DNA from: Bacteroidota bacterium | GTDB taxonomy: Bacteria > Bacteroidota > Bacteroidia > Bacteroidales > F082 | Direction: 5' to 3' | Assembly: GCA_020444415.1 (NCBI GenBank) | Contig: JAHLLA010000013.1 | Coordinates: 1-52,193 of the forward strand | Length of the DNA stretch: 52,193 bases | Shown: piece by piece, positions 10,755-21,647 of the stretch | Numbering within the stretch: the stretch's first letter is position 1 | How the letters are laid out: each line of letters starts with the position of its first letter | The notes under the pieces: model-generated | What the model saw: the letters and a program-made list of their open reading frames with translations, nothing else | Databases searched by the model: none | Told to the model about the DNA's origin: nothing | Made by a program: the position numbers and the translations under genes

Positions 10755-11074
10755 TACTTAATAACCTCCCCTGATTTTTTAGAAATACGTAATGATTTTC
10801 CTGTTTTTTCATCTGCTTTTTTTCCAACTTTTGTTGGTTTTCCTGATTTATCAATCAGCATCAGGTTGGAAATATGAACAGAGGATTCTTTTTTGATAAT
10901 GCCGCCTTTAGGATTATCAGCATTGGGTTTTGTATGTTTCGACATGAGATTCACGCCTTCAACAATGGCCCGTTGTTTTTCTCTATCGACGATAAGAATA
11001 CGACCTGACTGCCCTTTGTTATTGCCGGCAATCACCATCACATTATCACCTTTTTTTAAATGTAGCTTAGACAT
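10754..11074 (-). CDS. rplX: 50S ribosomal protein L24
   Basis: Assembly-initiator protein of the large subunit. It is 106 residues. The KOW motif is visible near the N-terminus ([20 protein letters not shown]) followed by [13 protein letters not shown]. It overlaps rplE by one base and follows rplN after 18 nt. Confidence 0.96.
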   Translation of the reverse strand: MSKLHLKKGDNVMVIAGNNKGQSGRILIVDREKQRAIVEGVNLMSKHTKPNADNPKGGIIKKESSVHISNLMLIDKSGKPTKVGKKADEKTGKSLRISKKSGEVIK

Positions 11075-11092
11075 ATCTAAATTCCTTCTATA

Positions 11093-11461
11093 TTAAAGCA
11101 CCTCAGGTGCAAGTGATACAATTTTCATATATTGTTTTTCACGCAACTCCCTGGCTACAGGGCCAAAAATACGTGTACCAACCATTTCACCGGCGGTATT
11201 CAACAGCACTACAGCGTTATCATCGAACCTGATATATGACCCATCTTGCCGGCGTACTTCTTTTCTGGTTCTCACAACAACTGCTTTTGTAACAGCACCT
11301 TTTTTGATATTACCTGAAGGAAGTGCATTTTTAACCGTCACAACGATTTGGTCACCAATACTGGCATAACGTCTTTTGGTTCCACCCAACACCCTGATGC
11401 AAAGCACTTCTTTGGCTCCACTATTATCAGCAACTGCGAGTCTTGATTCTTGTTGTATCAT
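11093..11461 (-). CDS. rplN: 50S ribosomal protein L14
   Basis: Interface protein of the large subunit. It is 122 residues beginning [20 protein letters not shown], with the conserved [20 protein letters not shown] and the end SLAPEVL. It lies 2 nt after rpsQ. Confidence 0.97.
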   Translation of the reverse strand: MIQQESRLAVADNSGAKEVLCIRVLGGTKRRYASIGDQIVVTVKNALPSGNIKKGAVTKAVVVRTRKEVRRQDGSYIRFDDNAVVLLNTAGEMVGTRIFGPVARELREKQYMKIVSLAPEVL

Positions 11462-11463
11462 GA

Positions 11464-11721
11464 TTATTTAGCTCTTTCAATTATTTCAACTAATCTCCAA
11501 TTTTTATTCTTGCTCAATGGCCTTGTTTCGGCAATTCTTACCGTATCGCCAATGTTGCAATCATTGTTCTCGTCGTGAGCAACAAATTTATTGGTCTTCT
11601 TTATATACTTTCCATAAACCGTATGTTTGAATCTACGTTCAATTTGTACAACAATGGATTTATCCATCTTGTTGCTTACCACCACACCGGTTCTTTCTTT
11701 TCTAAGGTTTCTCTTTTCCAT
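11464..11721 (-). CDS. rpsQ: 30S ribosomal protein S17
   Basis: 16S rRNA-binding protein with an OB fold. It is 85 residues with [19 protein letters not shown], the [18 protein letters not shown] segment and [19 protein letters not shown]. Its start overlaps the rpmC stop by one base. Confidence 0.96.
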   Translation of the reverse strand: MEKRNLRKERTGVVVSNKMDKSIVVQIERRFKHTVYGKYIKKTNKFVAHDENNDCNIGDTVRIAETRPLSKNKNWRLVEIIERAK

Positions 11722-11936
11722 TATTTTGATTCCTTATTGTTGCTTTCCTCAATTTCTCTATGTCTTAACTCTGTATTTAAACGAGCGATCGTTTTTCTAT
11801 TCTCACTGATTTGATGAGGATTTTCCAACGGTGATACAGCATGGTTTATTCTAAGCCGGATGAGGTGCTTTTTTTCTTCCTCAAGCCTTTCGATAATGTC
11901 GGCTGTACTTAATTCTTTAATGACTTCCTGTTTCAT
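11721..11936 (-). CDS. rpmC: 50S ribosomal protein L29
   Basis: Protein at the exit tunnel rim, near the trigger-factor and SRP docking site. It is 71 residues, helical, with the family pattern [20 protein letters not shown] and a conserved [20 protein letters not shown]. One base overlaps rpsQ. Confidence 0.94.
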   Translation of the reverse strand: MKQEVIKELSTADIIERLEEEKKHLIRLRINHAVSPLENPHQISENRKTIARLNTELRHREIEESNNKESK

Positions 11937-11942
11937 CTTATA

Positions 11943-12368
11943 TTATTTATCTTCAGTGTAATTTCTTCTAACGACAAACTTTGTAGTAACCGGCAATTTT
12001 TGCGCTGCCAATCTTAAAGCTTCTTTTGCCACTTCCACTGGTACGCCTTCAGCTTCAAATAAAATTCTACCTGGGGTTACCCTGGCAACGTAGTATTCAA
12101 CAGCACCTTTACCTTTACCCATTCGAACCTCAGCAGGTTTTTTAGTAACCGGTTTGTCAGGAAAAATTCTGATCCAAATCTGACCTTCACGTTTCATATA
12201 ACGTGTAACAGCCTGACGTGCGGCTTCGATCTGACGACCTGTGATCCATGCTTCCTGCAATGTCTTAATTCCGAAGGATCCAAAAGCCAGTTGGTGTCCG
12301 CGGTTAGCGTTACCTTTCATCCGGCCTTTTTGCTGCTTTCTATATTTTTGTTTTTTCGGTTGTAACAT
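11943..12368 (-). CDS. rplP: 50S ribosomal protein L16
   Basis: Large-subunit protein near the A site and peptidyl-transferase centre. It is 141 residues beginning [20 protein letters not shown], with [20 protein letters not shown] and [20 protein letters not shown]. It lies between rpsC and rpmC in S10-operon order. Confidence 0.97.
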   Translation of the reverse strand: MLQPKKQKYRKQQKGRMKGNANRGHQLAFGSFGIKTLQEAWITGRQIEAARQAVTRYMKREGQIWIRIFPDKPVTKKPAEVRMGKGKGAVEYYVARVTPGRILFEAEGVPVEVAKEALRLAAQKLPVTTKFVVRRNYTEDK

Positions 12369-12404
12369 GCTTCATTCAAATTAAATATTGTACAATACTT
12401 TGTC

Positions 12405-13121
12405 TTATCCTCTTCTTCTTTGTCTTCCGCCACCTTTAGGTGCAGCAGGCCTCTGTTGTTTAGGTCCGCCAATGGTTGTAGGAACTAATTCCGGTTTACC
12501 ATATATCTCACCTTTAAATATCCAAACTTTGATACCAATTCTTCCGTAAGTGGTATGTGCTTCAACAAGGGCGTAATCAATATCAGCGCGTAGGGTGTGC
12601 AATGGGATACGGCCTTCCTTATATTGTTCGGCACGAGCCATTTCAGCGCCACCCAATCTACCCGAAATCAATACTTTAATCCCTTCAGCTCCCAGGCGGA
12701 TGCTTGATGCGATTGATGTTTTGATTGCGCGACGAAATGAAACGCGACCTTCAATCTGCCTTGCAATGTTGGTTGCCACGATATGAGCATCCAACTCAGG
12801 TCTTCTAATTTCAGAGATATTGATCTGAACTTCTTTACCAGTAAGTTTTTTCAGCTCTTCTTTCAGCTTATCTACTTCCTGGCCACCTTTACCAATAATG
12901 ATACCCGGACGAGCAGTGTTAATAGTAACCGTTACCAATTTAAGCGTGCGCTCAATGGAAATTCTGGATACACCAGCTTTTGCAAGACGTGCGTTCAGGT
13001 ATTTCCTGATCTTGTCATCTTCAACAAGTTTGCTGGAAAAATCTTTGCCTCCATACCAGTACGAATCCCATCCTTTGATAATTCCTAACCTGAGTCCTAT
13101 TGGATTTGTTTTTTGTCCCAT
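12405..13121 (-). CDS. rpsC: 30S ribosomal protein S3
   Basis: mRNA-entry channel protein with helicase-supporting role. It is 238 residues beginning [20 protein letters not shown], with a type II KH domain ([18 protein letters not shown]) and the C-terminal domain [20 protein letters not shown]. The final ~20 residues are a Gly/Arg/Pro-rich basic tail. Confidence 0.97.
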   Translation of the reverse strand: MGQKTNPIGLRLGIIKGWDSYWYGGKDFSSKLVEDDKIRKYLNARLAKAGVSRISIERTLKLVTVTINTARPGIIIGKGGQEVDKLKEELKKLTGKEVQINISEIRRPELDAHIVATNIARQIEGRVSFRRAIKTSIASSIRLGAEGIKVLISGRLGGAEMARAEQYKEGRIPLHTLRADIDYALVEAHTTYGRIGIKVWIFKGEIYGKPELVPTTIGGPKQQRPAAPKGGGRQRRRG

Positions 13122-13143
13122 TCTATTAGATCTATCTTTTTAA

Positions 13144-13587
13144 TTATTTGCTTTTAGTTGTTTCATCGTTAACAACTTCAGGTATATCTTTTTGAACCCT
13201 GTTTCCGAGAACAAGTGTTACATGATTTGATCTTTTCCTGATCCTATGCGCCCTGCCTTGTGGTGCCGGTTGAATTCTTTTCAGCATTCTTCCGCTATCG
13301 ACCATAATTTCTTTAATATACAGTTGATTATCTTCGATTCGTGCACCTTCGTTTTTCACTTCCCAGTTCGCAATAGCTGATCTTAGTAATTTATATAATT
13401 TTTTTGCCGGTTCTTTGGGCGTATACTGTAAAACTCCCAATGCTTGTTCTACATCCATACCTCTTACCAAATCTGCTACCAATCTCATTTTTCGTGGAGA
13501 TGTAGGTACATTTCTCAGACTGGCACTGTATGTAGTTTTACGCGCTTCTTTTCTGTTCTCGGCACTTATATGTTTTCTTGATCCCAT
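13144..13587 (-). CDS. rplV: 50S ribosomal protein L22
   Basis: Lines the nascent-peptide tunnel through a long beta-hairpin. It is 147 residues with [20 protein letters not shown] and the hairpin-tip segment [20 protein letters not shown], both typical. A Lys/Arg-rich N-terminal extension of about 15 residues precedes the core. It lies between rpsS and rpsC. Confidence 0.96.
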   Translation of the reverse strand: MGSRKHISAENRKEARKTTYSASLRNVPTSPRKMRLVADLVRGMDVEQALGVLQYTPKEPAKKLYKLLRSAIANWEVKNEGARIEDNQLYIKEIMVDSGRMLKRIQPAPQGRAHRIRKRSNHVTLVLGNRVQKDIPEVVNDETTKSK

Positions 13588-13602
13588 GTTTACAGTGCTT
13601 TT

Positions 13603-13878
13603 TTAATTTCCTTTATTCTTTTTCCCGGCATGCCCTCTGAACAAACGTGTTGGGGCAAACTCTCCAAGTTTGTGTCCTACCATGTTTTCTGTGACATATA
13701 CCGGAATAAATTTATTTCCGTTATGAACAGCGATGGTTTGTCCAACAAAATCCGGAGAAATCATTGATGCTCTTGACCAGGTTTTTACTACCGTTTTTTT
13801 ATTTGACGCTACATTAGCCAGCACTTTTTTCTCCAGCTTGATGTCAATGTAAGGTCCTTTTTTTAACGAACGACTCAT
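13603..13878 (-). CDS. rpsS: 30S ribosomal protein S19
   Basis: Head protein next to S13. It is 91 residues, beginning [19 protein letters not shown], with [20 protein letters not shown] and [16 protein letters not shown] near the end, the family signature. Confidence 0.97.
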   Translation of the reverse strand: MSRSLKKGPYIDIKLEKKVLANVASNKKTVVKTWSRASMISPDFVGQTIAVHNGNKFIPVYVTENMVGHKLGEFAPTRLFRGHAGKKNKGN

Positions 13879-13903
13879 ATACTTTTCAATTAACGTTCAA
13901 TGA

Positions 13904-14728
13904 CTATTTCTTTCTTCTTTCAATGATGTACTTGTTCGAAGCTTTTTTCTTGGAACGAGTTCTGTAACCTTTTGCAGGTAATCCTTTACGCGAGCGAGGA
14001 TGTCCTCCTGAAGCTCTTCCTTCACCACCACCCATCGGGTGATCAACAGGGTTCATAGCCACACCACGTACGCGTGGACGACGGCCTAACCATCTGCTTC
14101 TTCCGGCTTTACCGGATTTTTCAAGACCATGGTCACCATTCGATACCATACCAATGGTAGCTTTACAGGTTTGCAGGATCATCCTTGTTTCACCTGAAGG
14201 CAATTTGATAATGGCAAATTTTCCGTCTCTTGTCATTAACTGAGCATATGATCCGGCACTTCTTGCCATTTTACCACCCTGACCGGGACGCAATTCAATA
14301 TTATGAATCACCGTACCGAAAGGTATTTCACTCAAATACATTGAATTTCCTAGATCGGGCGCCACGCCTTTACCTGAGTTTATTTTCTGACCTACTTTTA
14401 AGCCTTGAGGTGCAACGATATACCTCTTTTCGCCGTCTGCATAGTTTACCAGCGCAATGCGGGCTGTCCGATTCGGATCGTACTCAATTGTTTTAACCGT
14501 TCCAGGGATACCTTCCTTGTCGCGTTTAAAGTCAATAAGACGATACTTCTTCTTATGCCCACCGCCAATATTGCGGACAGTCATTCTACCTTCGTTGTTT
14601 CTGCCACCAGAACTTTTCTTACTTGCTATCAAACTCTTTTCGGGTTTGGCAGTAGTTATCTCGTCATACGCACTAATTAATTTAAAGCGTTGACCTGGTG
14701 TTGTCGGTTTATATTTTTTCAGAGCCAT
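13904..14728 (-). CDS. rplB: 50S ribosomal protein L2
   Basis: Core large-subunit protein needed for subunit association and peptidyl transfer. It is 274 residues with the N-terminal [15 protein letters not shown], the [20 protein letters not shown] motif and the conserved C-terminal [20 protein letters not shown] containing the catalytically important His. It lies between rplW and rpsS. Confidence 0.98.
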   Translation of the reverse strand: MALKKYKPTTPGQRFKLISAYDEITTAKPEKSLIASKKSSGGRNNEGRMTVRNIGGGHKKKYRLIDFKRDKEGIPGTVKTIEYDPNRTARIALVNYADGEKRYIVAPQGLKVGQKINSGKGVAPDLGNSMYLSEIPFGTVIHNIELRPGQGGKMARSAGSYAQLMTRDGKFAIIKLPSGETRMILQTCKATIGMVSNGDHGLEKSGKAGRSRWLGRRPRVRGVAMNPVDHPMGGGEGRASGGHPRSRKGLPAKGYRTRSKKKASNKYIIERRKK

Positions 14729-14736
14729 TTTCTTGT

Positions 14737-15027
14737 CTAAATGTTGCTAAAAAAATCAATTATTTCTCCTTCAGCCACTGTTACGACAGCTTTTTTGAAG
14801 GCTTTTGTTTTACCAGAGATCACGCCTGATTTTGTAAAACGTGATTTCCTTTTACCTGAATAATTCATCGTGTTTACAGAAAGTACCTGAACACCATAAA
14901 GTTCTTCAACCTCCTCTTTTATTTGAAGTTTATTCGCTGCATTATCAACGATAAACCCAAACTGATTCAGTTTTTCACCTTTGTCAGTCATTTTTTCTGT
15001 AATCACCGGTTTTAATATCACACCCAT
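14737..15027 (-). CDS. rplW: 50S ribosomal protein L23
   Basis: Tunnel-exit protein and docking site for trigger factor and SRP. It is 96 residues with [20 protein letters not shown] and [20 protein letters not shown]. It is 8 nt before rplB and 12 nt after rplD. Confidence 0.95.
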   Translation of the reverse strand: MGVILKPVITEKMTDKGEKLNQFGFIVDNAANKLQIKEEVEELYGVQVLSVNTMNYSGKRKSRFTKSGVISGKTKAFKKAVVTVAEGEIIDFFSNI

Positions 15028-15039
15028 CTTCTTTCAGAT

Positions 15040-15672
15040 TTATTTGTTAGAAAACATGGTTTCAACGGTTTTCAATGAGCTTTCAACAAATACCAGTGTA
15101 TTGGCATTTAAAATCTCATATGTATTCAACGAATCGGCCCTTACCACTTTGGTTCTGGGAATATTTCTTGCTGAAAGCAGAATATTCTTATCCGAATCAT
15201 TAATAACCAACAATGTTTTCTTGTCTTTTATTTTCAAATTTTCCAGCATCTCAACGTATTGTTTTGTTTTTGGAGTTTCCAGTTTGAAATCTTCAATAAC
15301 AATAATGCCGTCATCTTTTGCTTTATATGTAAGTGCTGAAATACGGGCAATACGTTTCACTTTTTTATTTAATTTGAAACCGTAATCGTGCGGATGCGGA
15401 CCAAAAACACGGCCACCACCTTTGAAAAGTGGATTTTTTATATCTCCCGCGCGTGCTGTTCCGGTTCCTTTTTGACGTTTTATTTTACGTGTACTGCCGA
15501 TGACATCACTTCTCTCTTTAGAGTCGTGTGTACCCTGACGTGCATTTGCCATGTGATGTTTTGCATCGAGGTAAATAGCATGGTCGTTGGGCTCAACTCC
15601 AAAGATGGATTTATCCAGCTTTACTTTTTTGCCGGTTGCCTCGCCACTCATATTATGAACTACTAACTCCAT
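15040..15672 (-). CDS. rplD: 50S ribosomal protein L4
   Basis: 23S rRNA-binding protein with an extended loop reaching the exit tunnel; in E. coli also the autoregulator of the S10 operon. It is 210 residues with [20 protein letters not shown] and the [20 protein letters not shown] loop. Its start lies inside the last codons of rplC (10-base overlap), implying coupled translation. Confidence 0.97.
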   Translation of the reverse strand: MELVVHNMSGEATGKKVKLDKSIFGVEPNDHAIYLDAKHHMANARQGTHDSKERSDVIGSTRKIKRQKGTGTARAGDIKNPLFKGGGRVFGPHPHDYGFKLNKKVKRIARISALTYKAKDDGIIVIEDFKLETPKTKQYVEMLENLKIKDKKTLLVINDSDKNILLSARNIPRTKVVRADSLNTYEILNANTLVFVESSLKTVETMFSNK

Positions 15673-16286
15673 CTTTCAATTATTACTAATGAATTATTTG
15701 GACCGGGAACCGCTCCTTTAACTACTAATAAATTCTTTTCAGGAATAATCTTCATCACCTGGAGGTTAATTAGCTTAACCCTGTTTCCACCCATTCTTCC
15801 AGCCATACGCATTCCTTTAAATACTCTTGATGGGTATGATGAAGCACCTATAGATCCGGGCGCTCTCATCCGGTTGTGTTGGCCGTGGGTAGCATCGTTA
15901 ACACCTTTAAAGTTGTAACGTTTAACTACGCCCTGGAAGCCTTTTCCTTTCGAAGTTCCAACAACATCAATATACTCACCTTCGATGAACACGTTCACAT
16001 CCAGAATATCGCCATGTTGTTTTTTCTCTTCAAATCTAGAAAACTCAGCAACATATCTTTTTGGAGATGTTTTCGCTTTTGCAAAATGGCCTTTCATAGC
16101 CTTGTTGGTATGCTTTTCCTTCCGGTCTTCAAAAGCCAGTTGAATCGCATCATAACCATCTTTCTCCTTTGTACGGACCTGAGTTACAACGCATGGCCCA
16201 GCTTCAATTACGGTACAGGGAATGTTTTTACCATTCTCGTCGTAAATACTGGTCATACCTATTTTTTTACCTAATAATCCTGACAT
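15663..16286 (-). CDS. rplC: 50S ribosomal protein L3
   Basis: Assembly-initiating large-subunit protein that reaches the peptidyl-transferase centre. It is 207 residues beginning [20 protein letters not shown], with the conserved loop [20 protein letters not shown] containing the glutamine-less variant near [11 protein letters not shown]. It overlaps rplD by 10 bases. Confidence 0.97.
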   Translation of the reverse strand: MSGLLGKKIGMTSIYDENGKNIPCTVIEAGPCVVTQVRTKEKDGYDAIQLAFEDRKEKHTNKAMKGHFAKAKTSPKRYVAEFSRFEEKKQHGDILDVNVFIEGEYIDVVGTSKGKGFQGVVKRYNFKGVNDATHGQHNRMRAPGSIGASSYPSRVFKGMRMAGRMGGNRVKLINLQVMKIIPEKNLLVVKGAVPGPNNSLVIIERWS

Positions 16287-16316
16287 TTCTACTTATCTTT
16301 AAGCCGTTCTTATTTG

Positions 16317-16622
16317 TTACACTTTGATCTCCACTTCAACGCCACTGGGCAATTCCAGCTTCATCAAAGAGTCGATTGTTTTTGATGATGAATTATACAC
16401 GTCCATCAATCTTTTAAATGTGCTTAGCTCAAACTGTTCCCTCGCCTTTTTGTTAACAAAAGTTGAACGGTTAACAGTGAATACCTTTTTGTGTGTTGGT
16501 AAAGGTATGGGGCCACTCACTACGGCGCCTGTTTGCTTTACCGCCTTCACGATCTTTTCTGCTGATTTATCCACCAGGTTATGATCGTATGATTTAAGCT
16601 TAATTCTAATTCTTTGGCTCAC
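16317..16622 (-). CDS. rpsJ: 30S ribosomal protein S10
   Basis: Small-subunit head protein, also a transcription antitermination factor (NusE) with NusB. It is 101 residues beginning [20 protein letters not shown], with [20 protein letters not shown]. It follows fusA after only 11 nt, so the str and S10 operons appear fused here and tuf is missing from between them. Confidence 0.97.
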   Translation of the reverse strand: MSQRIRIKLKSYDHNLVDKSAEKIVKAVKQTGAVVSGPIPLPTHKKVFTVNRSTFVNKKAREQFELSTFKRLMDVYNSSSKTIDSLMKLELPSGVEVEIKV

Positions 16623-16633
16623 TTTATATAGTT

Positions 16634-18751
16634 TTAACTAACAATTCCTTTTACTTTCTTTATGACTTCTTCTTCAACAAATTTTGGTGCTGCCTGGTAG
16701 CTGTTAAACTCTAGAGTTGACGTTGCCCTGCCTGAGGTTAATGTTCTTAATGCTGTTACATATCCAAACATTTCTGACAATGGCACTTTGGCCTTTATCA
16801 CCTGGTATCCCACTTTTGCAGTTACATTTTCAACAATGGCTCTTCTCTTATTCAAATCGCCGGTTACATCACCCAGATAATCGTCTGGTGTCACCACTTC
16901 AAGCTTCATAATAGGTTCCAATAATGCTGATTTCGCTTTTCTAGCCGCGTTTTTGAACCCGATTTTTGCTGCCATTTCGAATGCAAGCTGGTCAGAATCC
17001 ACAGCGTGGAAAGACCCATCGAATAATCTAACCTTCATATTGTCAACGGGATAGCCAGCCAATACACCATTTTGCATGGCCAACTGAAATCCCTTTTTAA
17101 CGGAAGGAATGAACTCGCGTGGAATATTTCCACCTTTTACTTCGTCAATAAACTGTAATCCTTCTTCTCCTTCATCAACTGGGCTTAATTCAAACTGGAT
17201 ATCGGCAAATTTACCTCTACCACCGGTTTGCTTCTTATATACTTCACGAGTTACAACTGAACCTACAATTCTTTCTTTGTAAGAAACCTGGGGTTGTCCC
17301 ACGCTGCACTCTACATTAAATTCACGTTTCATACGGTCGATCAGAATATCCAGATGCAATTCTCCCATTCCTGAAATAATTGTCTGACCTGAATCATCAT
17401 CGGTACGTACTTTAAAAGTTGGATCTTCTTCAGCCAGTTTTGCCAATGCAGCTGACATTTTATCAAGATCCTTTTGTGTTTTCGGTTCAATGGCGATGCT
17501 GATCACCGGATCAGGAAATGTCATTGACTCCAATAATATCTGATGTTTTTCATCAGTCAGTGTATCACCGGTTCTGATAGTTTTAAAACCAACTGCGGCA
17601 CCAATATCTCCTGCTTCAATGCGCTCCAGCGGCTCTTGCTTATTGGCATGCATTTGCATGATCCTGCTGATTCTTTCCTTTTTACCTGTGGATACATTGT
17701 ATACATAGGAACCGGCCTCCAATGTGCCTGAATAGACTCTGAAGAATGCCAGACGACCCACGAAAGGATCCGTTGCAATTTTAAATGCTAGCGCACTGAA
17801 ATGATCATTCGGATCGGGGCTTCGTAACTCTTCCTTACCCGTTTTTGGGTTCAGTGCCATAACAGGGGGCACGTCCATCGGGCTGGGAAGGAATTCGATA
17901 ATGGCATTCAACAACATTTGAATACCTTTATTTTTGAAGGCTGAACCGCACATAACCGGTGTAATCCTTTGCGCCAGTGTTGAAGTCCTGATTACATAAA
18001 TCATTTCTTCTTCAGTGATTGAATGCGGGTCGTCCATGAATTTCTCCAGCAACTCATCGCTTTCTTCCGCAACACCTTCAATTAATTTCATTCTGTAAAT
18101 CTGTGCCACTTCATCCAGGTCTTCCGGAATCGGAATCTCCCTTATGGTAACACCTTTATCCGTATCATCCCAAACAAAAGCTTTGTCTTTTACAAGATCA
18201 ACAACTCCCTGGAACGTTTCTTCTGAACCAATAGGTATCTGAATAGGTACCGGATTCGCTCCTAATCTTTCTTTGATCTGATCGATCACACCAAAAAAGT
18301 CGGCACCGGCTCTGTCCATTTTATTTACAAAGCTGATCCTTGGTACTTTATATTTATCGGCTTGCCTCCAAACGGTTTCCGATTGTGGCTCGACTCCGCC
18401 CACAGCACAAAATAGTGCTACGGCTCCATCAAGGACACGCAACGAACGTTCAACCTCAACAGTGAAGTCAACGTGGCCCGGGGTGTCGATAATATTAATT
18501 TTATGTTTTTTATTGAATAAGTCCCAGTAAACAGTAGTTGCAGCAGATGTAATGGTAATGCCGCGCTCCTGCTCCTGCACCATCCAGTCCATTGTGGCAG
18601 CTCCTTCATGAACCTCGCCGATCTTGTAGTTTTTACCGGTATAATAAAGGATTCGCTCCGTAACGGTGGTTTTACCAGCGTCGATATGAGCCATAATCCC
18701 GATATTGCGGGTTTGACTTAGCTTATTAGTTATTTTAGTATGATCTGCCAT
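16634..18751 (-). CDS. fusA: Elongation factor G
   Basis: Translocation GTPase. It is 705 residues, full length, with all G motifs: AHIDAGKTT (G1), RGITIT (G2), DTPGHVDF (G3), NKMD (G4) and GSA (G5), and the C-terminal domains IV and V intact. It lies in the str cluster after rpsG and is much more canonical than the second EF-G-like GTPase encoded at about 45.4 kb. In many bacteria tuf follows fusA; here rpsJ does. Confidence 0.98.
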   Translation of the reverse strand: MADHTKITNKLSQTRNIGIMAHIDAGKTTVTERILYYTGKNYKIGEVHEGAATMDWMVQEQERGITITSAATTVYWDLFNKKHKINIIDTPGHVDFTVEVERSLRVLDGAVALFCAVGGVEPQSETVWRQADKYKVPRISFVNKMDRAGADFFGVIDQIKERLGANPVPIQIPIGSEETFQGVVDLVKDKAFVWDDTDKGVTIREIPIPEDLDEVAQIYRMKLIEGVAEESDELLEKFMDDPHSITEEEMIYVIRTSTLAQRITPVMCGSAFKNKGIQMLLNAIIEFLPSPMDVPPVMALNPKTGKEELRSPDPNDHFSALAFKIATDPFVGRLAFFRVYSGTLEAGSYVYNVSTGKKERISRIMQMHANKQEPLERIEAGDIGAAVGFKTIRTGDTLTDEKHQILLESMTFPDPVISIAIEPKTQKDLDKMSAALAKLAEEDPTFKVRTDDDSGQTIISGMGELHLDILIDRMKREFNVECSVGQPQVSYKERIVGSVVTREVYKKQTGGRGKFADIQFELSPVDEGEEGLQFIDEVKGGNIPREFIPSVKKGFQLAMQNGVLAGYPVDNMKVRLFDGSFHAVDSDQLAFEMAAKIGFKNAARKAKSALLEPIMKLEVVTPDDYLGDVTGDLNKRRAIVENVTAKVGYQVIKAKVPLSEMFGYVTALRTLTSGRATSTLEFNSYQAAPKFVEEEVIKKVKGIVS

Positions 18752-18772
18752 TAATGTCGTTCTCAGCTATTA

Positions 18773-19240
18773 TTAAAATCTGAAATGTGAGAATGCTTTA
18801 TTCGCCTCAGCCATGCGGTGTGTATCTTCTTTCTTCTTAAAAGCAGCACCTTCTTCTTTATAGGCAGCAAGAATTTCCCCTGCTAATTTCTGTCCCATGC
18901 TTTTTTCATGGCGTTTACGTGAAAATCCAATCAGGTTTTTCATACCAATAGACGTTTTACGTCCTGCACGGATTTCTGAAGGAATCTGGAATGTTGCACC
19001 ACCGATTCTACGGCTTTTAACTTCAACCGCCGGTGTTACATTTGCAAGTGCTTTTTTCCATATTTCTACGGGGTCTTCACTTGTTTTGGCTGCAACCACT
19101 TCCATTGCTTCATAAAATATTCTGTAAGCGGTACTTTTCTTCCCTTGCAACATCATGTTGTTGACGAACTTTGTCACCAAAACATCATTGAATTTTGGAT
19201 CTGGAAGAATAATACGTTTTTTTGGTTTGGCTTTTCTCAT
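18773..19240 (-). CDS. rpsG: 30S ribosomal protein S7
   Basis: Primary 16S rRNA-binding protein that nucleates the head; autoregulator of the str operon in E. coli. It is 155 residues with [40 protein letters not shown] and the C-terminal [14 protein letters not shown]. It lies 29 nt after rpsL and 21 nt before fusA. Confidence 0.97.
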   Translation of the reverse strand: MRKAKPKKRIILPDPKFNDVLVTKFVNNMMLQGKKSTAYRIFYEAMEVVAAKTSEDPVEIWKKALANVTPAVEVKSRRIGGATFQIPSEIRAGRKTSIGMKNLIGFSRKRHEKSMGQKLAGEILAAYKEEGAAFKKKEDTHRMAEANKAFSHFRF

Positions 19241-19269
19241 TATATATAAAGCTTATATTTTTTAACCTC

Positions 19270-19644
19270 TTATTTCTTTGGGCGTTTTGTACCATATTTT
19301 GAGCGGCGCTGTGTACGACCTTCAACACCTGAAGTATCTAGTGCACCACGGATAATATGATAACGAACACCTGGTAAATCTTTTACACGTCCTCCGCGAA
19401 TCATCACGATGGAGTGTTCCTGCAAATTATGCCCTTCACCGGGGATGTAAGCATTTACTTCTTTACCATTTGTAAGTCTTACCCTTGCTACTTTACGCAT
19501 AGCCGAGTTAGGCTTTTTAGGAGTTGTAGTGTAAACTCTCACACAAACACCGCGACGTTGAGGGCATGAATCCAGTGCTTTTGATTTGCTCTGGTCAACA
19601 AGTTTTGTACGTCCTTTTTTAACTAACTGCTGTATAGTTGGCAT
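19270..19644 (-). CDS. rpsL: 30S ribosomal protein S12
   Basis: Decoding-centre protein. The frame is open upstream to 19,809, but the protein must start at the internal ATG giving [12 protein letters not shown], the family N-terminus, leaving 124 residues. The accuracy loops [12 protein letters not shown] and [12 protein letters not shown] keep Lys at the two positions whose substitution usually gives streptomycin resistance, so the allele looks wild type. It is the first gene of the ribosomal block, preceded by a long leader with a candidate RNA structure and a promoter near 19,855. Confidence 0.97.
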   Translation of the reverse strand: MPTIQQLVKKGRTKLVDQSKSKALDSCPQRRGVCVRVYTTTPKKPNSAMRKVARVRLTNGKEVNAYIPGEGHNLQEHSIVMIRGGRVKDLPGVRYHIIRGALDTSGVEGRTQRRSKYGTKRPKK

Positions 19645-19695
19645 GTTGTAATTATTATAACTTAATTCCTGTTTTCTGCTGTAAATGCTGGAAAT

Positions 19696-19793
19696 CTGAC
19701 AAGGGAAGGCTATTCTTTTTAAGAACAAACATCGCAAAATGACTCTTGTTTTCATCAAGTTGCGAAAGAACCTATAGTGTTTGACCTTGTCAG
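19696..19793 (-). ncRNA. Candidate structured 5' leader of the rpsL mRNA
   Basis: Between the predicted start site (about 19,844) and the rpsL ATG lies a leader of about 200 nt. Its RNA can form a three-stem arrangement. P1 is a perfect 9-bp pairing of 19793-19785 with 19704-19696. Inside it is P2, TCGCAA with TTGCGA (19765-19760 with 19737-19732), extended by a 4-bp CTTG/CAAG helix around a 7-nt loop. P3 is TTCTT/AAGAA (19725-19713). This could be a protein-binding autoregulatory leader (inference). It does not match a family I can name. Confidence 0.45.
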
Positions 19794-19850
19794 GTTCCTT
19801 TATATACAACTGTTTTAGAAGGTTTTATATTACTCTGCTAAAACGGGCTG

Positions 19851-19881
19851 CAAAGGTAAGAACATTTTTTAAAAAACCAAG
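19851..19881 (-). promoter_or_regulatory. Promoter of rpsL and the ribosomal block
   Basis: On the minus strand TACCTTTG (19858-19851) is a perfect TAnnTTTG -7 box, preceded by CTTG (19881-19878) at a 19-nt spacing, 3 of 4 to the -33 TTTG. The sequence downstream, GCAGCCCGTTT, is identical to that of the left-edge promoter. Confidence 0.65.
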
Positions 19882-20075
19882 AGGTGATTTGAAAATATTT
19901 TTAATTTTTTACAATTTGAAGTTTTTGTAGGTTAATTAAGGTTTGTAAACATGCTAAAGACCCTTACAAGTCGAAAAACTCGTAACGATTTATGACAATT
20001 AATTTTTATTAAGTTGACAACACCGGCATACCGGAAGGTAGTAAATCATCATTTTTAAGCTTTTTTAGAAAATTA
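19882..20075. other. Intergenic region between divergent rpsL and abgT-family gene
   Basis: About 190 bases of A/T-rich sequence between the two divergent promoters. Apart from a small CCGG-CATA-CCGG inverted repeat (20023-20034) I see no gene, tRNA or repeat. Confidence 0.5.
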
Positions 20076-20083
20076 TATCTTTG
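20076..20083 (+). promoter_or_regulatory. -7 box upstream of the AbgT-family gene
   Basis: TATCTTTG fits TAnnTTTG, 34 nt upstream of the ATG. A run of T stands near the -33 position but no exact TTTG. Confidence 0.45.
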
Positions 20084-20117
20084 ACGACTTTCTTATTACG
20101 AATCATCAGAATATCAT

Positions 20118-21647
20118 ATGCGCAAAAAATTCAACATATTAGACCGTTTTTTAAATATTACCGAAACCGTTGGTAATGCTTTGCCCAACCCGGCCACACT
20201 GTTTGCACTATTCGCGGTGTCTGTTCTTTTTCTTTCGGGCATAGCCTGGTATTTCGACTGGACTGCTGTGCATCCCAGTACCGGGGAAGCCATCAATCCG
20301 GTAAATTTATTATCCAAGGGAGGATTGCATCGCATTATGCTGGAAATGGTAAGGAATTTCACAGACTTTGCTCCCCTAGGTATTGTGATCGTTGCGATGC
20401 TCGGTATCGGCATAGCCGAAAGCAGCGGATTGATCGGTGCCATTATCAGGTTACTGGTGTTGTCGGCACCTGAACGTTTCATGACTTTTGTACTTGTTTT
20501 TGCAGGGGTGATCAGCAATACGGCCAGCGATATTGGTTATGTATTGTTAATTCCACTCGCAGGCACCATCTTTTTATCTCTCGGCCGAAATCCTTTGGTG
20601 GGCATGGCGGCAGCTTTTGCTGGTGTATCGGGTGGATTTAGCGCCAACCTGATCCTTGGAACTATCGACCCACTCCTAGCAGGTCTTTCGCAGGAAGCAG
20701 CACGTATTATTGATCCGGTATATGAAGTGAATCCTACCGCCAACTATTATTTTATGGTGGTTTCTACCTTTCTGATCGCTTTTGCAGGCACTTTTGTAAC
20801 TGAAAAGATCGTAGCACCGCGCCTGGGGGAATATGTCGGTACCGAAAAGCCGGAAGAGATAAAAAAACTTGATAAAAAAGAAAAGAAAGGATTGTTATGG
20901 GCCGGTATTGTAACCCTGGTACTTACACTTCTTGTACTCGCGGGAACTCTCCCAGAAAATGGCCTGTTGCGAATTGCCGGTGAAAGCGTTTTAAAATCGC
21001 CTGTTATAAAAGGAGTGATTGCCCTGCTTTTTATTTTTGCAGCAGCTAGTGGCATTGCCTATGGTATAGCTTCCGGAAAATTCAAGTCGGATAATGATAT
21101 AATCGATGGTATGAGCGGTGCCATTAAAACACTGGCCGCTTATATTGTGCTTGTATTTTTTGCTGCCCAGTTTGTCGCCTATTTTAAATGGAGTCATTTA
21201 GGTGAAATACTGGCTATTAACGGCGCTATATTTTTACAAAGTATAAATATTGGTACCATTCCCCTATTAATATTGTTCATCATTCTGGCCGGCACGATCA
21301 ATATGGCCATGGGAAGTGCTTCAGCAAAATGGGCGATTATGGCACCCGTTTTTATTCCACTGTTTATGGAACTCGGTTATTCTCCCGAATTGTCGCAAGT
21401 GGTATATAGAATTGGTGACAGTGTTACCAACCTCATTTCACCGATGATGAGCTTTTTCGCGCTGATCATTGCTTTTTTCCAGAAATATGATAAAAAAGCA
21501 AGTATAGGTACGATCATTTCTACCATGCTGCCATATACATTTGCTTTCTTTATATTATGGTCGATACTCCTTATTATATGGGTGTATTTCGGATTTCCGT
21601 TAGGACCAGGGGCACCCATGTATTACCCGGGTGAGTTGGCGAATTAA
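20118..21647 (+). CDS. AbgT-family transporter
   Basis: Inner-membrane transporter of the AbgT (p-aminobenzoyl-glutamate) family, 509 residues with about eleven hydrophobic segments. The N-terminus MRKKFNILDRFLNITETVGN followed by LPNPATLFALFAVSVL is typical, as are the re-entrant-loop-type motifs GVSGGFSANLILGTIDPLLA (around residue 175) and the second half with MGSASAKWAIMAPVFIPL. Characterised members either take up p-aminobenzoyl-glutamate or export sulphonamides/PABA using the proton gradient; which applies here cannot be read from sequence. It is a single gene with its own promoter; its stop overlaps the convergent glycosyltransferase stop by 3 bases. Confidence 0.9.
   Translation: MRKKFNILDRFLNITETVGNALPNPATLFALFAVSVLFLSGIAWYFDWTAVHPSTGEAINPVNLLSKGGLHRIMLEMVRNFTDFAPLGIVIVAMLGIGIAESSGLIGAIIRLLVLSAPERFMTFVLVFAGVISNTASDIGYVLLIPLAGTIFLSLGRNPLVGMAAAFAGVSGGFSANLILGTIDPLLAGLSQEAARIIDPVYEVNPTANYYFMVVSTFLIAFAGTFVTEKIVAPRLGEYVGTEKPEEIKKLDKKEKKGLLWAGIVTLVLTLLVLAGTLPENGLLRIAGESVLKSPVIKGVIALLFIFAAASGIAYGIASGKFKSDNDIIDGMSGAIKTLAAYIVLVFFAAQFVAYFKWSHLGEILAINGAIFLQSINIGTIPLLILFIILAGTINMAMGSASAKWAIMAPVFIPLFMELGYSPELSQVVYRIGDSVTNLISPMMSFFALIIAFFQKYDKKASIGTIISTMLPYTFAFFILWSILLIIWVYFGFPLGPGAPMYYPGELAN

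Noticed and set aside
16623-16633. tuf or a tRNA expected between fusA and rpsJ
   Set aside because: The gap is only 11 nt; tuf is not in this window, a normal arrangement for the phylum.
19645-19809. In-frame N-terminal extension of S12 by 55 codons
   Set aside because: The S12 family always begins at MPTIQQL; the upstream codons have no family match and coincide with the structured leader.
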